The position numbers and the translations under genes were made by a program. A model generated the notes under the pieces. The model had not been told where the DNA came from. It was given only the letters and a program-made list of their open reading frames with translations, and made no database searches. Of a stretch of DNA of 64,000 nt, positions 26,193 through 35,825 are shown one piece after another. How positions within the stretch are numbered: the first letter of the stretch is position 1; every line of letters starts with the position of its first letter. This DNA comes from Alphaproteobacteria bacterium (GTDB lineage: Bacteria; Planctomycetota; Phycisphaerae; UBA1845), in assembly GCA_028285105.1 (NCBI GenBank), contig JANQQE010000011.1, positions 124,001-188,000 on the forward strand. The letters are read 5' to 3'.

Positions 26193-27545
26193 TTACGGGA
26201 CGAGCCTCTCTGCGAATTCTACGAAGTCGGCCAGGTCAACGTCGCTACCGCCGTCAAAGTCGAACGCTTCAATACAATTGGCTTGTGTGACGCCCGGCAG
26301 CAAGGGGTTCGGGGCAATTCCAGGACCGTTGGCACAGTCCGCGAAGTATTCAAAATCGTTCAAGTCTACGTCACCGTCGCAATCCCAATCGCCCAAACAT
26401 GGAAGTGGCGGATCGATCAGATATCGCAAGATGTCAGGCATTCGAATTGCCCAGTAGAACTCGTTGTGCATGTGGTTTTGAGCCTCGACGGATAGAAGAT
26501 CATTACCTTCGACAAACCCCTGTCCAATTGCAATGTCACGCATTGCCCGCAGATTGGCGATTCCCGATTCAGCCGTACCCATGTCCTGGTAAAAACGACT
26601 CAATTCGTCGGGTTTCGACGCGGTGACTGCATGGCTGAGTATTTGTTGGCCTGACCACCAATAGGATGGGGATACGCCCGCGATCCGACCCCAGACATCA
26701 TCGTATTCGTAACCAGCGTAGACCGAGATCAAACCGCCCAGCGACGAACCGGCCATGTAGGTTTTCGCGTGACCCGATTGGGTGCGGTAGCGCAGATTGA
26801 CTTCTGGAATCAGAATATCCCGGATGGCTTGAAGGTATCCATCGCCACCGCCACCGCATCCGAATGCGTTGTCGGCCCACGGGGTGTATTCGTCACATCG
26901 TGAACTGCTGTTTTCGACACCGACCACGATGATCGGTTCGATCTCGCGGTTGCCAATGAGCGATTCGCAAGCTTCGTCCACCTGCCATTCGCCCGCAAAG
27001 CTGGTCGCCTCATCGAAGAGGTTCTGTCCGTCATGCATGTACAGTACGGGGTAGCTGTCGGAACTCTCGAAGTAATCGGGCGGCAGGTAGACCCAGCAGC
27101 GGCGACCACCCAAAAAGGGAGCGAACACAAACGACTCGACGTGGCCGGTGATTGTCGATGGCTGAATGTCAGCCCAGTTTGCAACGACGTGGTTGATGGT
27201 CTCGGTGCCCTGAGGCGTGTGTACGCGGTTGGGGATTTCCTCACCGGTCGATCCCTTCTCAACCGTCTGCCAACTTCCTCGTGTGAACTTGTACTGAATG
27301 GGTATGGCGTCTGGCAGGCTGAGCGTGATTTCCCAGGAACCATCTGTCTGCTCCGTGAGCGCGTAAGCGGGATCGCCCGGGTTCCAGCTTTGAAAGTCGC
27401 CTGCTATGTAGATCAAGTCCCCCGATGGTGTGGAATCGGGAACTTCCACTCGAATGGTAATCGTCGCACCTATAGCAATTTCAGTGACAAAAAAGAAAGT
27501 CATGAAGGACGCAATAACAAAGGGGAAGGACACGGAACGGCGCAT
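26193..27545 (-). CDS. Secreted esterase with N-terminal carbohydrate-binding-like domain and dockerin-like tail
   Basis: A 450-residue exported hydrolase. A signal peptide (1-27) is followed by an Ig-like domain (about 28-125) resembling CBM20/CBM48 starch-binding modules, with YIAGDFQSWNPGDP. The esterase domain (about 130-380) belongs to the enterochelin-esterase / esterase D group. It has YMHDGQNLFD, nucleophile Ser268 in GSSLGG and probable catalytic His360 in HNEFYW. The final 65 residues are a dockerin-like tail with DWDCDGDVDLNDF and GGSDVDLADF. The start has GGAG seven bases upstream. It may remove acyl groups from polysaccharides or other esters outside the cell; the substrate is inference. 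It faces cheW tail to tail. Confidence 0.9.
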   Translation of the reverse strand: MRRSVSFPFVIASFMTFFFVTEIAIGATITIRVEVPDSTPSGDLIYIAGDFQSWNPGDPAYALTEQTDGSWEITLSLPDAIPIQYKFTRGSWQTVEKGSTGEEIPNRVHTPQGTETINHVVANWADIQPSTITGHVESFVFAPFLGGRRCWVYLPPDYFESSDSYPVLYMHDGQNLFDEATSFAGEWQVDEACESLIGNREIEPIIVVGVENSSSRCDEYTPWADNAFGCGGGGDGYLQAIRDILIPEVNLRYRTQSGHAKTYMAGSSLGGLISVYAGYEYDDVWGRIAGVSPSYWWSGQQILSHAVTASKPDELSRFYQDMGTAESGIANLRAMRDIAIGQGFVEGNDLLSVEAQNHMHNEFYWAIRMPDILRYLIDPPLPCLGDWDCDGDVDLNDFEYFADCANGPGIAPNPLLPGVTQANCIEAFDFDGGSDVDLADFVEFAERLVP

Positions 27546-27821
27546 GATCGAACTCCGATTCAAATGGTACTGACCGATGGACCCAAGAATTATAGCACAC
27601 GTAGCCGCAAATGCAGTTGTACAGGTGGTTGCAGGGTGTTGATTACGGATCATTGGATGAGCCCTTCACCGGTGCGATTCGTCGAGAAGTTTGCAACGAT
27701 GCAGGAAGTGGTTGGGGAGAAGCCAAGACGACTACTCGGGCTTTTTGCCGGGAATCCAATCAAGGAGCCGTGAAACGCACCCTGCATTTTCATGCAAAAG
27801 ACAAGATCGAACGGCTGCTGG
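27546..27821. other. Gap between esterase and carbonic anhydrase genes
   Basis: No convincing gene. It must hold the esterase promoter (minus strand). The carbonic anhydrase promoter is annotated just after it. Confidence 0.4.
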
Positions 27822-27850
27822 GTGACCAACTTTGTTTCTTGTATTAGAAT
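27822..27850 (+). promoter_or_regulatory. Candidate promoter of the carbonic anhydrase gene
   Basis: GTGACC (27822-27827) and TAGAAT (27845-27850) with a 17-base spacer. Start would be near 27857, giving a leader of about 53 bases before the GGAG site and ATG at 27910. Confidence 0.45.
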
Positions 27851-27909
27851 CCCATTACAAAAACGTACCAAAAAGAAAAAAATTTCAAACGCCAAGGGAG
27901 TCTTTGACG

Positions 27910-28548
27910 ATGCGCAAACTGATTGACGGAATTCAGCGGTTTCAGCAGGATGTGGTCCCGACTGAAAAGCAACTCTTCGAGGAACTCGCCAACGGGCAGC
28001 ATCCGGTGGCTTTATTCATCACTTGTTCGGATTCGCGCGTCGACCCAAATCTCGTCACCCAAACCAAACCCGGCGAAATATTCGTGTTGCGAACGGCGGG
28101 CAACATCGTCCCACCGTATGACGCGCTGCACAGTGGAGAAGCTGCGACAATCGAGTATGCGGTTAAAGTGCTGAAGGTTCCCGATATCATTGTGTGCGGC
28201 CACTCCCATTGTGGCGCGGTCGCAGGACTGCTCAAGCCTGCATCAATCGAAACGCTGCCGGCCGTTCGTGACGTTCTCAAATATGCTGACAAGACTGCCC
28301 TAGTCATGCGCGAAGAGTTTGGTGACGTTACCGAACCGGCTGAACGCTTAACCGTTGGCGTGCAGCAAAACGTTCTCAACCAGATCGAAAACCTGCGCAC
28401 GCATCCATCCGTCGCCGAAGCGCTGGATGCCAAGGCCCTTGAAATTCATGGGTGGGTGTATGCGTTTGAGAGCGGCGTGGTGACCACTTATGACCCGAGT
28501 TCAAAGCGATTCGTCGACGTCGCTGAGGGGGCCAAACCGGCGTTCTGA
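27910..28548 (+). CDS. Beta-class carbonic anhydrase
   Basis: A 212-residue zinc enzyme that interconverts CO2 and bicarbonate. Zinc ligands are Cys39, His98 and Cys101, and the Asp41-Arg43 dyad lies in TCSDSRVDP; GHSHCGAV carries the other ligands. The C-terminal helix-strand pattern with ALEIHGWVYAFESG is typical. The start at 27910 has GGAG ten bases upstream. It is a single gene, convergent with the methyltransferase gene. It could supply bicarbonate for carboxylases (a biotin ligase gene is close) or help pH balance; the link is inference. Confidence 0.95.
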   Translation: MRKLIDGIQRFQQDVVPTEKQLFEELANGQHPVALFITCSDSRVDPNLVTQTKPGEIFVLRTAGNIVPPYDALHSGEAATIEYAVKVLKVPDIIVCGHSHCGAVAGLLKPASIETLPAVRDVLKYADKTALVMREEFGDVTEPAERLTVGVQQNVLNQIENLRTHPSVAEALDAKALEIHGWVYAFESGVVTTYDPSSKRFVDVAEGAKPAF

Positions 28549-28589
28549 ATTGCCGGCTTTCACGATCTCAATGATCGCAGGAATTGGAG

Positions 28590-29273
28590 CTATGCCACTT
28601 CGCCAATCGTGGCACAGAGCGGCATCCAAAAATTGAACTTGCGACGCCGGATGTTGATGAAGTCTGCATCTCGAAAGTACCCGTCGATCTGCGACCAGGG
28701 GGCGTGGTGAACGTTTTTTTCGATGCGGGCAATGATGACGTCGAAGGTCACCCAGCCAACCGTATTATCGCGGAACCCGTCGATTAGAACGAACCGTCCT
28801 TGGGGCCGAAGGATGCGATGGATGTTGCGGACAACGGCGGCTTGGTCGGGGTAATGATGAAACGAGTTTGAACACGTCACCACGTCGAAAGTGTCGTTTG
28901 CAAAAGGAAGAAACTCGCTGTCTGCTGCGGTGAATCGAACGCGGTGGGTCAGATCCACGTTCTCGAATTTCTTGCTGGCGACGTCGCACATCGCCGGTGA
29001 ATAGTCGAGTCCGACGATTTCGATGGGCCAATCGCCTCGCGACAGAATCGATGCCAGTTCACCGGTGCCGCAGCCTATATCCAGCACGCGCATCGGGCGA
29101 TTATGTTGGTTATACCAGTTCGCGATTTCTTCCGTCAGCACGCGATAGGACGGACGAAACAAAAACACATGCAACAAAGAACGATCGTAGCTACCCGCCC
29201 AGGATTCAAACTCCTCACGGGCGAGGGCTTTCATTTCTTCGGCGTTTTGCTCTGCTGGAATTTCGACTGACAT
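28590..29273 (-). CDS. Class I SAM-dependent methyltransferase
   Basis: A 227-residue methyltransferase of the UbiE/Methyltransf_11 type. Motif I is VLDIGCGTGELA, motif II is near GLDYSPAM, and the post-motif strand is FDVVTCSNSFHHYPD, followed by LRPQGRFVLIDG. An ATG at 29273 gives MSVEIPAEQ; an upstream TTG is possible. The C-terminal part is hydrophobic (TVGWVTFDVIIARIE), as in quinone- or lipid-modifying members. The substrate cannot be told. It lies between carbonic anhydrase and clpC with no obvious operon partner. Confidence 0.85.
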   Translation of the reverse strand: MSVEIPAEQNAEEMKALAREEFESWAGSYDRSLLHVFLFRPSYRVLTEEIANWYNQHNRPMRVLDIGCGTGELASILSRGDWPIEIVGLDYSPAMCDVASKKFENVDLTHRVRFTAADSEFLPFANDTFDVVTCSNSFHHYPDQAAVVRNIHRILRPQGRFVLIDGFRDNTVGWVTFDVIIARIEKNVHHAPWSQIDGYFRDADFINIRRRKFNFWMPLCATIGEVA

Positions 29274-29385
29274 GGCTGGCTGCAATCCATTGCGTATTGA
29301 AGTCGATTGGATTCATTGGACAGTTCGAAACAAAGCATAACCGCGGTCGCAACGGTCGTCGAACTAAAGTTCAGTCTGGCGGCAC

Positions 29386-29424
29386 GAAAAAAGGGCGACG
29401 TGAACTCATGGCCCGCGTCGCCCT
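29386..29424 (-). terminator. Terminator of clpC
   Basis: On the minus strand, AGGGCGACG (29416-29424) pairs with CGTCGCCCT (29392-29400) across a 15-base loop and is followed directly by six T residues. It lies about 40 bases past the clpC stop. Confidence 0.85.
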
Positions 29425-29464
29425 GTATTGATTCTGAATGTATCGTTTCTGAATTGTCGACTGA

Positions 29465-31999
29465 CTAAGTCGCGTCGGCGACGTCTGCACCAGCTCCGAC
29501 AGCTTCGTTTTCATCTGGCTTATCGCCAGCGACCAGAAGCCCTTCGAAAACAAGCATGGGCAGATCGTCGTCGGTGGCAGCCGGTCGAACCGAGACCACC
29601 ACGCGATTCTTACCCGAATACGAATCACGAAGCATCGCCTCAGAAAGCGGATCTTCGACGTACTGCTCAATCGCACGACGCAGTGGACGGGCACCGAATT
29701 TTTCGTCGGTTCCGCGTTCGATGAGGAAGTCTTTCGCCTCGTCGGTCAATTCGAGTTCCAGCCCCTTGGCCTTCAGACGCCCAGCCAACTTGGCGACCTC
29801 GAGATCGATGATCTGCACCAGATCGTCGTGGACGAGTTTGTGGAAGACCACGATTTCGTCGAGACGGTTGATAAACTCAGGACGGAAATGGTTTTCCAAT
29901 TCGCCTTGGAGGGTTTCTTTCATCTTTGCATACGACACGTCATCGTCTTGCTTCTGAAAACCGAACGACGTCTCGTGCGTGATCTTCGCCGCGCCAACGT
30001 TGCTCGTCATGATGATGATCGTGTTCTTGAAGTCCACATAGCGACCGAACGAATCGGTTAGGCGACCTTCTTCCATAATCTGGAGCAACATGTTGAAGAC
30101 ATCGGGATGTGCCTTTTCGATTTCGTCGAACAGCACCACCGAGTAAGGCCGACGGCGAATACGCTCGGTCAACTGACCGCCTTCTTCGTACCCGACGTAT
30201 CCTGGAGGCGCACCAACCAGGCGCGAAACGTTGTGCTTCTCCATGTATTCCGACATGTCGAGAATCATCAACGCATCGGGATCGCCAAACATGAATTCGG
30301 CGAGGCACTTACCCAGGTACGTCTTTCCAACACCTGACGGGCCAACAAAGATGAAGCTGCCCATCGGGCGGTTCGGGTCCTTCAAACCGCTGCGTGAGCG
30401 GCGTACCGCGCGGGCGATGGCTTTGACGGCTTCGTCCTGACTGACCACCTTGCGATGCAACTCTTCCTCAAGCTGCAGCAGGCGTTCGACCTCGTCTTTT
30501 TCCATCCGCATGAGCGGAATTCCGGTCATCGAACTGACGACTTCGGCGATGATTTCATCATCCACCTCACCATCGAATTCCTGAATCTTGTCACGCCATT
30601 GCTTCTTGAGTTCGATCTTCTGCGTCTTGAGCGTTTCGGACTTGTCACGCAGTTCAGCCGCTCGTTCGTAGTCTGCACCGCGGACGGCTTCGTCCTTTTC
30701 TGCATTGACCCGATCAACGTCGCGCTCAAGCTCGGTAAGATCCGGTGGTTTGGTCATCGACTTTAGTCTGACGCGAGCGCCAGCTTCGTCGATGATGTCG
30801 ATGGATTTATCCGGCTGAACCCTGCCGGAAATGTATCGACCTGACAGCTCAACCGCCGTCTTGAGGGCTTGATCGGTAATGCGAACGCGGTGATGTGCTT
30901 CGTAGCGATCGCGCAGCCCCTTGAGGATTTCAACCGTTTCCTCTTCGGACGGCGGTTCTACGATGATTTGCTGGAATCGGCGCTCAAGTGCACCGTCTTT
31001 TTCGATGTACTTGCGATATTCATCGAGTGTGGTTGCGCCAATGCACTGAATCTCGCCACGGGATAGGGCGGGCTTGAGTACGTTCGAAGCGTCGATTGCG
31101 CCTTCCGCGCCACCAGCACCCACGAGCGTGTGCAATTCGTCGATGAACAAGATCACGTTGCGTGCGCGACGAACTTCGTTCATCACCGACTTGATGCGTT
31201 CTTCAAATTGGCCTCGATACTTCGTGCCAGCAACCATCATCGCAAGGTCGAGGACGACGATTCGGCGGTCGGCGAGGATTTCCGGGATGTCGTTTTCGAC
31301 GATCTTGGTGGCCAGGCCTTCAACGATCGCTGTCTTACCAACGCCGGCTTCACCCAAGAGGACGGGGTTGTTCTTCTGTCGACGACAAAGAATTTGTACG
31401 ACGCGCTCGATTTCGTGAGTCCGGCCAATAACCGGGTCAAGCTTGCTTGATCGGGCAAGTTCAGTCAGATCGCGTCCAAACGAATCGAGGGCAGGCGTCT
31501 TGCTTTTCTTATTTGGCTGGGCTTCACCCGAGACCACACCGCCCGCCTCTTCAGCTTCAGCGCCCGCACCGAGTAAATTCAAGACTTCTTCACGAACCTC
31601 GTCGAGCTTGAGGTTCAGGTTCATCAACACCTGAGCCGCAACCCCGTCTTGCTCACGAAGTAATCCGAGCAGCAGATGTTCGGTACCGACATAGTTGTGG
31701 TTGAGGTTACGTGCTTCTTCGATGGCGTATTCGATGACCTTCTTTGCGCGTGGCGTTTGGGGAAGGCGGCCCATGGTGACCATGTCGGGTCCGCTCTTGA
31801 CGAGCTTCTCGACTTCCAGGCGCACCTTGCGCAGGTCCACATCGATGTTCTTGAGAACGTTTGCACCGACGCCCGATCCTTCCTTGACCAATCCAAGAAG
31901 GACATGCTCGGTGCCAATGTACTCATGGTTGAACCGCTGAGCCTCCTGATTGGCCAGCGCCATGACTTTTCGTGCCCGATCCGTAAACCGTTCGAACAT
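29465..31999 (-). CDS. clpC: ClpC, AAA+ unfoldase of the Clp protease
   Basis: An 844-residue Hsp100 ATPase that unfolds substrates and feeds them to ClpP. The double Clp-N domain is at 1-145. The first AAA+ domain has Walker A GEAGVGKT near 221 and Walker [16 protein letters not shown] domain (about 410-470) with [14 protein letters not shown] marks the C type, distinct from ClpA. The second AAA+ domain has GPSGVGKT near 552. An LGF-type ClpP-docking loop is not obvious by eye. GGGAG lies eight bases before the ATG. The upstream gap holds a candidate promoter. ClpS is also encoded in this window, at 61345. Confidence 0.97.
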   Translation of the reverse strand: MFERFTDRARKVMALANQEAQRFNHEYIGTEHVLLGLVKEGSGVGANVLKNIDVDLRKVRLEVEKLVKSGPDMVTMGRLPQTPRAKKVIEYAIEEARNLNHNYVGTEHLLLGLLREQDGVAAQVLMNLNLKLDEVREEVLNLLGAGAEAEEAGGVVSGEAQPNKKSKTPALDSFGRDLTELARSSKLDPVIGRTHEIERVVQILCRRQKNNPVLLGEAGVGKTAIVEGLATKIVENDIPEILADRRIVVLDLAMMVAGTKYRGQFEERIKSVMNEVRRARNVILFIDELHTLVGAGGAEGAIDASNVLKPALSRGEIQCIGATTLDEYRKYIEKDGALERRFQQIIVEPPSEEETVEILKGLRDRYEAHHRVRITDQALKTAVELSGRYISGRVQPDKSIDIIDEAGARVRLKSMTKPPDLTELERDVDRVNAEKDEAVRGADYERAAELRDKSETLKTQKIELKKQWRDKIQEFDGEVDDEIIAEVVSSMTGIPLMRMEKDEVERLLQLEEELHRKVVSQDEAVKAIARAVRRSRSGLKDPNRPMGSFIFVGPSGVGKTYLGKCLAEFMFGDPDALMILDMSEYMEKHNVSRLVGAPPGYVGYEEGGQLTERIRRRPYSVVLFDEIEKAHPDVFNMLLQIMEEGRLTDSFGRYVDFKNTIIIMTSNVGAAKITHETSFGFQKQDDDVSYAKMKETLQGELENHFRPEFINRLDEIVVFHKLVHDDLVQIIDLEVAKLAGRLKAKGLELELTDEAKDFLIERGTDEKFGARPLRRAIEQYVEDPLSEAMLRDSYSGKNRVVVSVRPAATDDDLPMLVFEGLLVAGDKPDENEAVGAGADVADAT

Positions 32000-32142
32000 G
32001 TTATCTGCTCCCGCTCACACGTTGATAAACTGGTCAACCCGCCAACTGCTGGTGCCCAGTGTAGTTTCATTCACCTGTGTAGTTTCACTCAAACGACCCG
32101 CCAGAATGCAGTAGGATCGAAAGACTCATCCTTGACACACCG

Positions 32143-32171
32143 ATTCTAGCAGTCGCCAGATAGGGCGTCCA
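32143..32171 (-). promoter_or_regulatory. Candidate promoter of clpC
   Basis: On the minus strand TGGACG and TAGAAT are 17 bases apart. Transcription would start near 32136, giving a leader of about 137 bases. No CIRCE or CtsR-type site was seen in the 385-base gap 32000-32384. Confidence 0.4.
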
Positions 32172-32176
32172 CTTTG

Positions 32177-32210
32177 GCAAGACCCGTTGACATGAAACAC
32201 GGGTTCTTGC
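32177..32210. repeat. Inverted repeat upstream of the clpC promoter
   Basis: GCAAGACCCGT and ACGGGTTCTTGC form an 11-pair hairpin with one bulged base. It lies just upstream of the candidate -35 box. It may be an operator or the end of the birA transcript; no T-tract follows. Confidence 0.4.
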
Positions 32211-32384
32211 AACTGGTAGTTGCCAAATGTGTATCGGCAAGGATTCACCGACAAACCATTGTTACGAACACCCTATTACAGTCCGCATCCGGATTGTTTC
32301 AACGAGATTGAACTTCTGACATGCTGCCTGCATCGAGAGATTTGAATTCGCCCCGGACTCGGGTATTTCACAGGCAGCGGGCAG

Positions 32385-33185
32385 TTACATCGTCAGGCTC
32401 AATACAGACGTGTTGGACGCCTTGAAATGCCGTCTGCCGCCTTCGTCCAGTTGCAGAACGATGGCAGCCGTCGGGTCGATGTCGATCAGGTTGCCTGAAA
32501 TCCGATGTCCGTTTTCCTGCAAAACGCACCTTCCCCCGAGACCGGCTGCCAAAGTGCGCCATTCCGCACAAATCACCTCAGCCGACCAACAATCGGCATG
32601 GCGAATCCGATTGTCGAGGGCGTTGAGTACAGCGGCTAGAACGAGTTCTCGATGAATAGCCGCATCCGATTCGAGGTCCAACGATGTTGCCCGGTCGCGA
32701 ATCGATTCATCGAAGTGGCCCCGATGTTGCAGGCAGTTGATCCCAAACCCAATGGCGTATCGAATGGCTTTACCGCCCGAGGTCTGCGCTTCGATTAAGA
32801 TTCCCGAGAGTTTTCGTCCGCGATGGATCAGGTCGTTGGGCCATTTGATCTCGCACCGCAAACCGGTCGCTTCAAAGATACCCTCAGCAAGAGCGATGGG
32901 GACGACCAGCGAGAGGAGGTTGGCATCGATGGAACCGTCGTCGTTCAACCCAACGGTACAGAGCAGCCCTGCACCAGCCGGGCAATGCCATTGATGACCG
33001 CGACGTCCTCGGCCTTGAATTTGCTTTTCAGCCACCACGACCGCGCCGTCGATCTCGCAAGCCGGCATCTCCAACACGTGTCGGTTCGTACTGTCCACTT
33101 CGTCGATGACATGGATGGAACGTCGGATGCGCGCGGTCGTGAGTACATCTTCAACGAGTTTTGAATTAAGCCTTCCAAGGTCCAT
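32385..33185 (-). CDS. birA: Biotin-[acetyl-CoA-carboxylase] ligase
   Basis: A 266-residue protein that attaches biotin to carrier proteins via biotinyl-AMP. The biotinyl-AMP loop is GRGRRGHQWHCP, preceded by VDSTN, with the catalytic KWPNDL and a GKLSGILIE-type strand (HRGRKLSGILIE). A C-terminal SH3-like domain follows. There is no N-terminal DNA-binding helix-turn-helix, so it is a class I ligase and not a biotin repressor. It is read divergently from the MBL hydrolase gene. Confidence 0.93.
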   Translation of the reverse strand: MDLGRLNSKLVEDVLTTARIRRSIHVIDEVDSTNRHVLEMPACEIDGAVVVAEKQIQGRGRRGHQWHCPAGAGLLCTVGLNDDGSIDANLLSLVVPIALAEGIFEATGLRCEIKWPNDLIHRGRKLSGILIEAQTSGGKAIRYAIGFGINCLQHRGHFDESIRDRATSLDLESDAAIHRELVLAAVLNALDNRIRHADCWSAEVICAEWRTLAAGLGGRCVLQENGHRISGNLIDIDPTAAIVLQLDEGGRRHFKASNTSVLSLTM

Positions 33186-33286
33186 GATTGGAGGTTAGGC
33201 TAAGACTCGACGTCTGGTCAATAGACTGAAAAGTCCGGTCAATAAACTGGCAGAATCCCGAAATCGTGCTGTATTGAATCCGATTC

Positions 33287-34051
33287 ATGGTCACATTCTC
33301 TGCACAATCCGGTTCCAACGGCAACTGCATCTACGTCGAAACGGACGATGTCCGCTTGCTCTTCGATGCCGGGATCAGCGGCAAGCAACTCCAACAAAGG
33401 ATGGCCGAACACGGTCGATCGCCTTGCGACGTTGACGCCTTGCTCATTTCGCACGAACACAGCGATCACATTCGCTGCGCCGGCATCTATACGCGCAAGT
33501 TCGGTTTGCCCATCTACATGACACGACCCACGCATTACGCCATTCAATGCGATTTGGGCAGACTCGACGATATTCGTCACTTCATCGCCGGCGATACGCT
33601 CGAATTCGGCGCGACGAAGGTACACACCTTTTCGACACCGCACGATGCCGTCGATGGCGTGGTGTTTATTGTCGAACACGACGAGAAAAAGTTGGCAATC
33701 CTCACTGACCTGGGATACGCATTTGAGAATCTAGACGTATTGTTGGCGTCGGTGGACGCGGCATATCTTGAGAGCAACTACGATGTCGACATGCTGCACT
33801 TGGGTGAGTATCCAGCATTTTTGAAAGCAAGGATTCGCGGAAAGGGCGGTCACCTTTCAAATTGCGAAGCAGCCAATGTCATGAAACGTGTGGCGTCGAA
33901 GCGTCATCAGTGGATCGCGCTGTCGCACCTCAGTGGTCAAAACAATACGCCAGACATTGCGCTGGACACCCACCGCCATACTGTGGGAAAATCGTTTCCG
34001 TTCGATGTGTCATCGCGCGAGGGGGTATCCATATTGCGAACCGTAAGTTGA
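33287..34051 (+). CDS. MBL-fold metallo-hydrolase (WalJ/YycJ-like)
   Basis: A 254-residue protein of the metallo-beta-lactamase fold. The dinuclear metal motif SHEHSDH is at 55-61; further metal residues are near TPHDAVDGV, LTDLGYA and ALSHLS. GSNGNCIYVE at the N-terminus is typical of the YycJ/WalJ group, which are thought to be single-strand-specific 5' exonucleases or related nucleases. No clear ribosome binding site precedes the ATG. Its substrate is not known. It is divergent from birA. Confidence 0.88.
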   Translation: MVTFSAQSGSNGNCIYVETDDVRLLFDAGISGKQLQQRMAEHGRSPCDVDALLISHEHSDHIRCAGIYTRKFGLPIYMTRPTHYAIQCDLGRLDDIRHFIAGDTLEFGATKVHTFSTPHDAVDGVVFIVEHDEKKLAILTDLGYAFENLDVLLASVDAAYLESNYDVDMLHLGEYPAFLKARIRGKGGHLSNCEAANVMKRVASKRHQWIALSHLSGQNNTPDIALDTHRHTVGKSFPFDVSSREGVSILRTVS

Positions 34052-34092
34052 AACGCCTATGATTCTGACGTTTACTATGGAATCAGACGTTG

Positions 34093-34488
34093 CTACTTGC
34101 GACGCATCGAAAAGTTCCCGGCTTTGCGGCCTTTGGCGCCTGAATAAAATCCTACGAACGTATCGCCGCTGATTTGTCCGGTCCAGGTATAGACCCCGCC
34201 GTCTGCTTCTCCCAGATCGGCTTGCCCCTGAAAGAAAATGGTCTTCGCTTTCTTTCGCCCGTCCATCCGAACCTTGTACGCGAACTCGCGATTGCAGTAG
34301 CCGGTGAATGTCGCCCGCCACAGTTCGTCATCGCCCGGTATGACCACGCATTCCAATTTACCGCCCGGACCGCGGCCTTCGGACTTCCACGTTCCGCTCC
34401 ATTCTGAACTCTTCGATTGCACGCAGCCACTAACCAAGGCAACGATTGCGATGAGTCCGATGTAGAAATGGTTGCTTGCAGAGTTCAT
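34093..34488 (-). CDS. Small lipoprotein of unknown function
   Basis: A 131-residue protein with a lipoprotein signal: hydrophobic run YIGLIAIVALVSG and lipid-anchor Cys22 in LVSGC. The rest is a small beta-rich domain with SGTWKSEG, FTGYCNREF and GGVYTWTGQISG, resembling proteins that bind lipid-like or peptidoglycan ligands only in a general way. GGAG lies seven bases before the ATG. It may be the last gene of the smpB-tag-nfi group, with 36 bases between. No function can be assigned. Confidence 0.75.
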   Translation of the reverse strand: MNSASNHFYIGLIAIVALVSGCVQSKSSEWSGTWKSEGRGPGGKLECVVIPGDDELWRATFTGYCNREFAYKVRMDGRKKAKTIFFQGQADLGEADGGVYTWTGQISGDTFVGFYSGAKGRKAGNFSMRRK

Positions 34489-34524
34489 TTGCGTTCTCCG
34501 AATGCGCCCGAATCAACTTTGAAT

Positions 34525-35217
34525 TCAATTGGTATCGTCGGCATCCTCGCTCGTCAATTTTGCGACTAGAATATCGGCTTGGCGGGTGGGTTCGGGTAGG
34601 CGATAACCGCACGCACAGTCCAAGGACACCTTGCGGGCAGCCTCGAGATCGATCAGATGCCCGACGCTGATATAGACGGGTTTGACGTTGTCTCGCGTTC
34701 GCAGCGCCAGCCCCACTTGTTCAGTACCAACTTTCAAAATACGCGACGACCCCCGGCGTGTTGCCGGTTCCGCGTGCTTGCCAATCAAGCGACTTTTGCC
34801 GCATCCGATCGCCGGAATGTTGCAGATATACCCAAGATGACAGGCGATCCCGAATCGGCGCGGATGGGCGATGCCGTGACCGTCGCACATGATGGCTTCC
34901 ACCGGCCCGCGAATCTTGCGAAGGGCAGCGAGGGCGGCAGGTGCTTCGCGGAACGAAAGTAATCCGGGGATATAGGGCATGCGTACCACCCGTTTTGCAT
35001 GCGCCGATTCAACAATGCACTTCGCATCTCGATCCCAAACAACCGCCGCAGCGATGCAGTGCGTCAGACTCTCGGTGAACGCCAGATCAATGCCAGCGAT
35101 AAAGCGCAAACGCTTAGTGGGTTTGCGGACGACGATTTTGTCAGCGAGTTTCTTTTGAACCGCAATGGCCTGCCTTGGTGTAAGCGACCAGCGGTGGGGC
35201 GTGGGCTTGAACTTCAT
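34525..35217 (-). CDS. nfi: Endonuclease V (deoxyinosine 3' endonuclease)
   Basis: A 230-residue DNA-repair nuclease that cuts beside deoxyinosine from adenine deamination. The metal-binding residues fit the family: Asp44 (IAGIDLAF), Glu91 (LLSFREAP) and Asp112 (MCDGHGIAHPRRFG). The wedge motif PYIPGLLSFRE is present. The start at 35217 overlaps the tag stop as ATGA, so translation is probably coupled. A longer frame upstream only reads through tag. It shares an operon with tag, also a base-damage repair gene. Confidence 0.95.
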   Translation of the reverse strand: MKFKPTPHRWSLTPRQAIAVQKKLADKIVVRKPTKRLRFIAGIDLAFTESLTHCIAAAVVWDRDAKCIVESAHAKRVVRMPYIPGLLSFREAPAALAALRKIRGPVEAIMCDGHGIAHPRRFGIACHLGYICNIPAIGCGKSRLIGKHAEPATRRGSSRILKVGTEQVGLALRTRDNVKPVYISVGHLIDLEAARKVSLDCACGYRLPEPTRQADILVAKLTSEDADDTN

Positions 35218-35813
35218 CGCTTGTTTGTTTTTCCACCGAGTTGTGGATGGCGATAACAATCGACCGTGTGGTCGTTGACCATTCCCACGGCTTGCATCAA
35301 GGCATAACAGATGGTCGAACCGACAAATCGAAACTCGCGTTTCTTCAGGTCGCGACTCATGGCGTGAGATTCCTTGGTGGTGGCTGGCACATCCTTCATC
35401 CGTTTCCATTTGTTTTGGATGGACTTACCACCGACGAACTGCCATAGATATGCGTCGAAGCTGCCGAATTCTTTCTGAACCTTCAGGAAAGCCTGTGCGT
35501 TGGAAACCGTTGAATTGATTTTGAGACGGTTTCGAACAATTCCCGGATCGGCAAGCAACGCTTCGATTTTCTTTTCGTCGTACTTAGAAATCTTTTTGGC
35601 GTTGAATCGATCGAATACTGTGCGATAGTGCGGTCGCTTCTTAAGAATCGTGTCCCAACTCAGACCGGCTTGCGCGCCTTCGAGGATTAAAAACTCAAAC
35701 AACAAACGATCGTCATGGACCGGAACACCCCATTCTTCGTCGTGGTATTTGACGGCTAATTCGTTGGACGCCCATCCGCATCGTACCATTTCCTTGGCGG
35801 TTGCCTTCGACAT
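35214..35813 (-). CDS. tag: DNA-3-methyladenine glycosylase I
   Basis: A 199-residue glycosylase that removes 3-methyladenine from DNA. The family signatures are CGWASN at the N-terminus, with zinc ligands Cys12 and His24, YHDEEWGVPVHDD, and the C-terminal HTVDCYRH with the other zinc ligands. The central SWDTILKKRPHYR is also typical. It starts 12 bases downstream of smpB and overlaps nfi by four bases. The three genes form a short operon linking trans-translation and alkylation or deamination repair. Confidence 0.96.
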   Translation of the reverse strand: MSKATAKEMVRCGWASNELAVKYHDEEWGVPVHDDRLLFEFLILEGAQAGLSWDTILKKRPHYRTVFDRFNAKKISKYDEKKIEALLADPGIVRNRLKINSTVSNAQAFLKVQKEFGSFDAYLWQFVGGKSIQNKWKRMKDVPATTKESHAMSRDLKKREFRFVGSTICYALMQAVGMVNDHTVDCYRHPQLGGKTNKR

Positions 35814-35825
35814 AATGATGATCCA

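Noticed and set aside
27611-27847. A 78-residue open frame before the carbonic anhydrase gene.
   Set aside because: No ribosome binding site or homology by eye, and it runs through the candidate promoter of the next gene.
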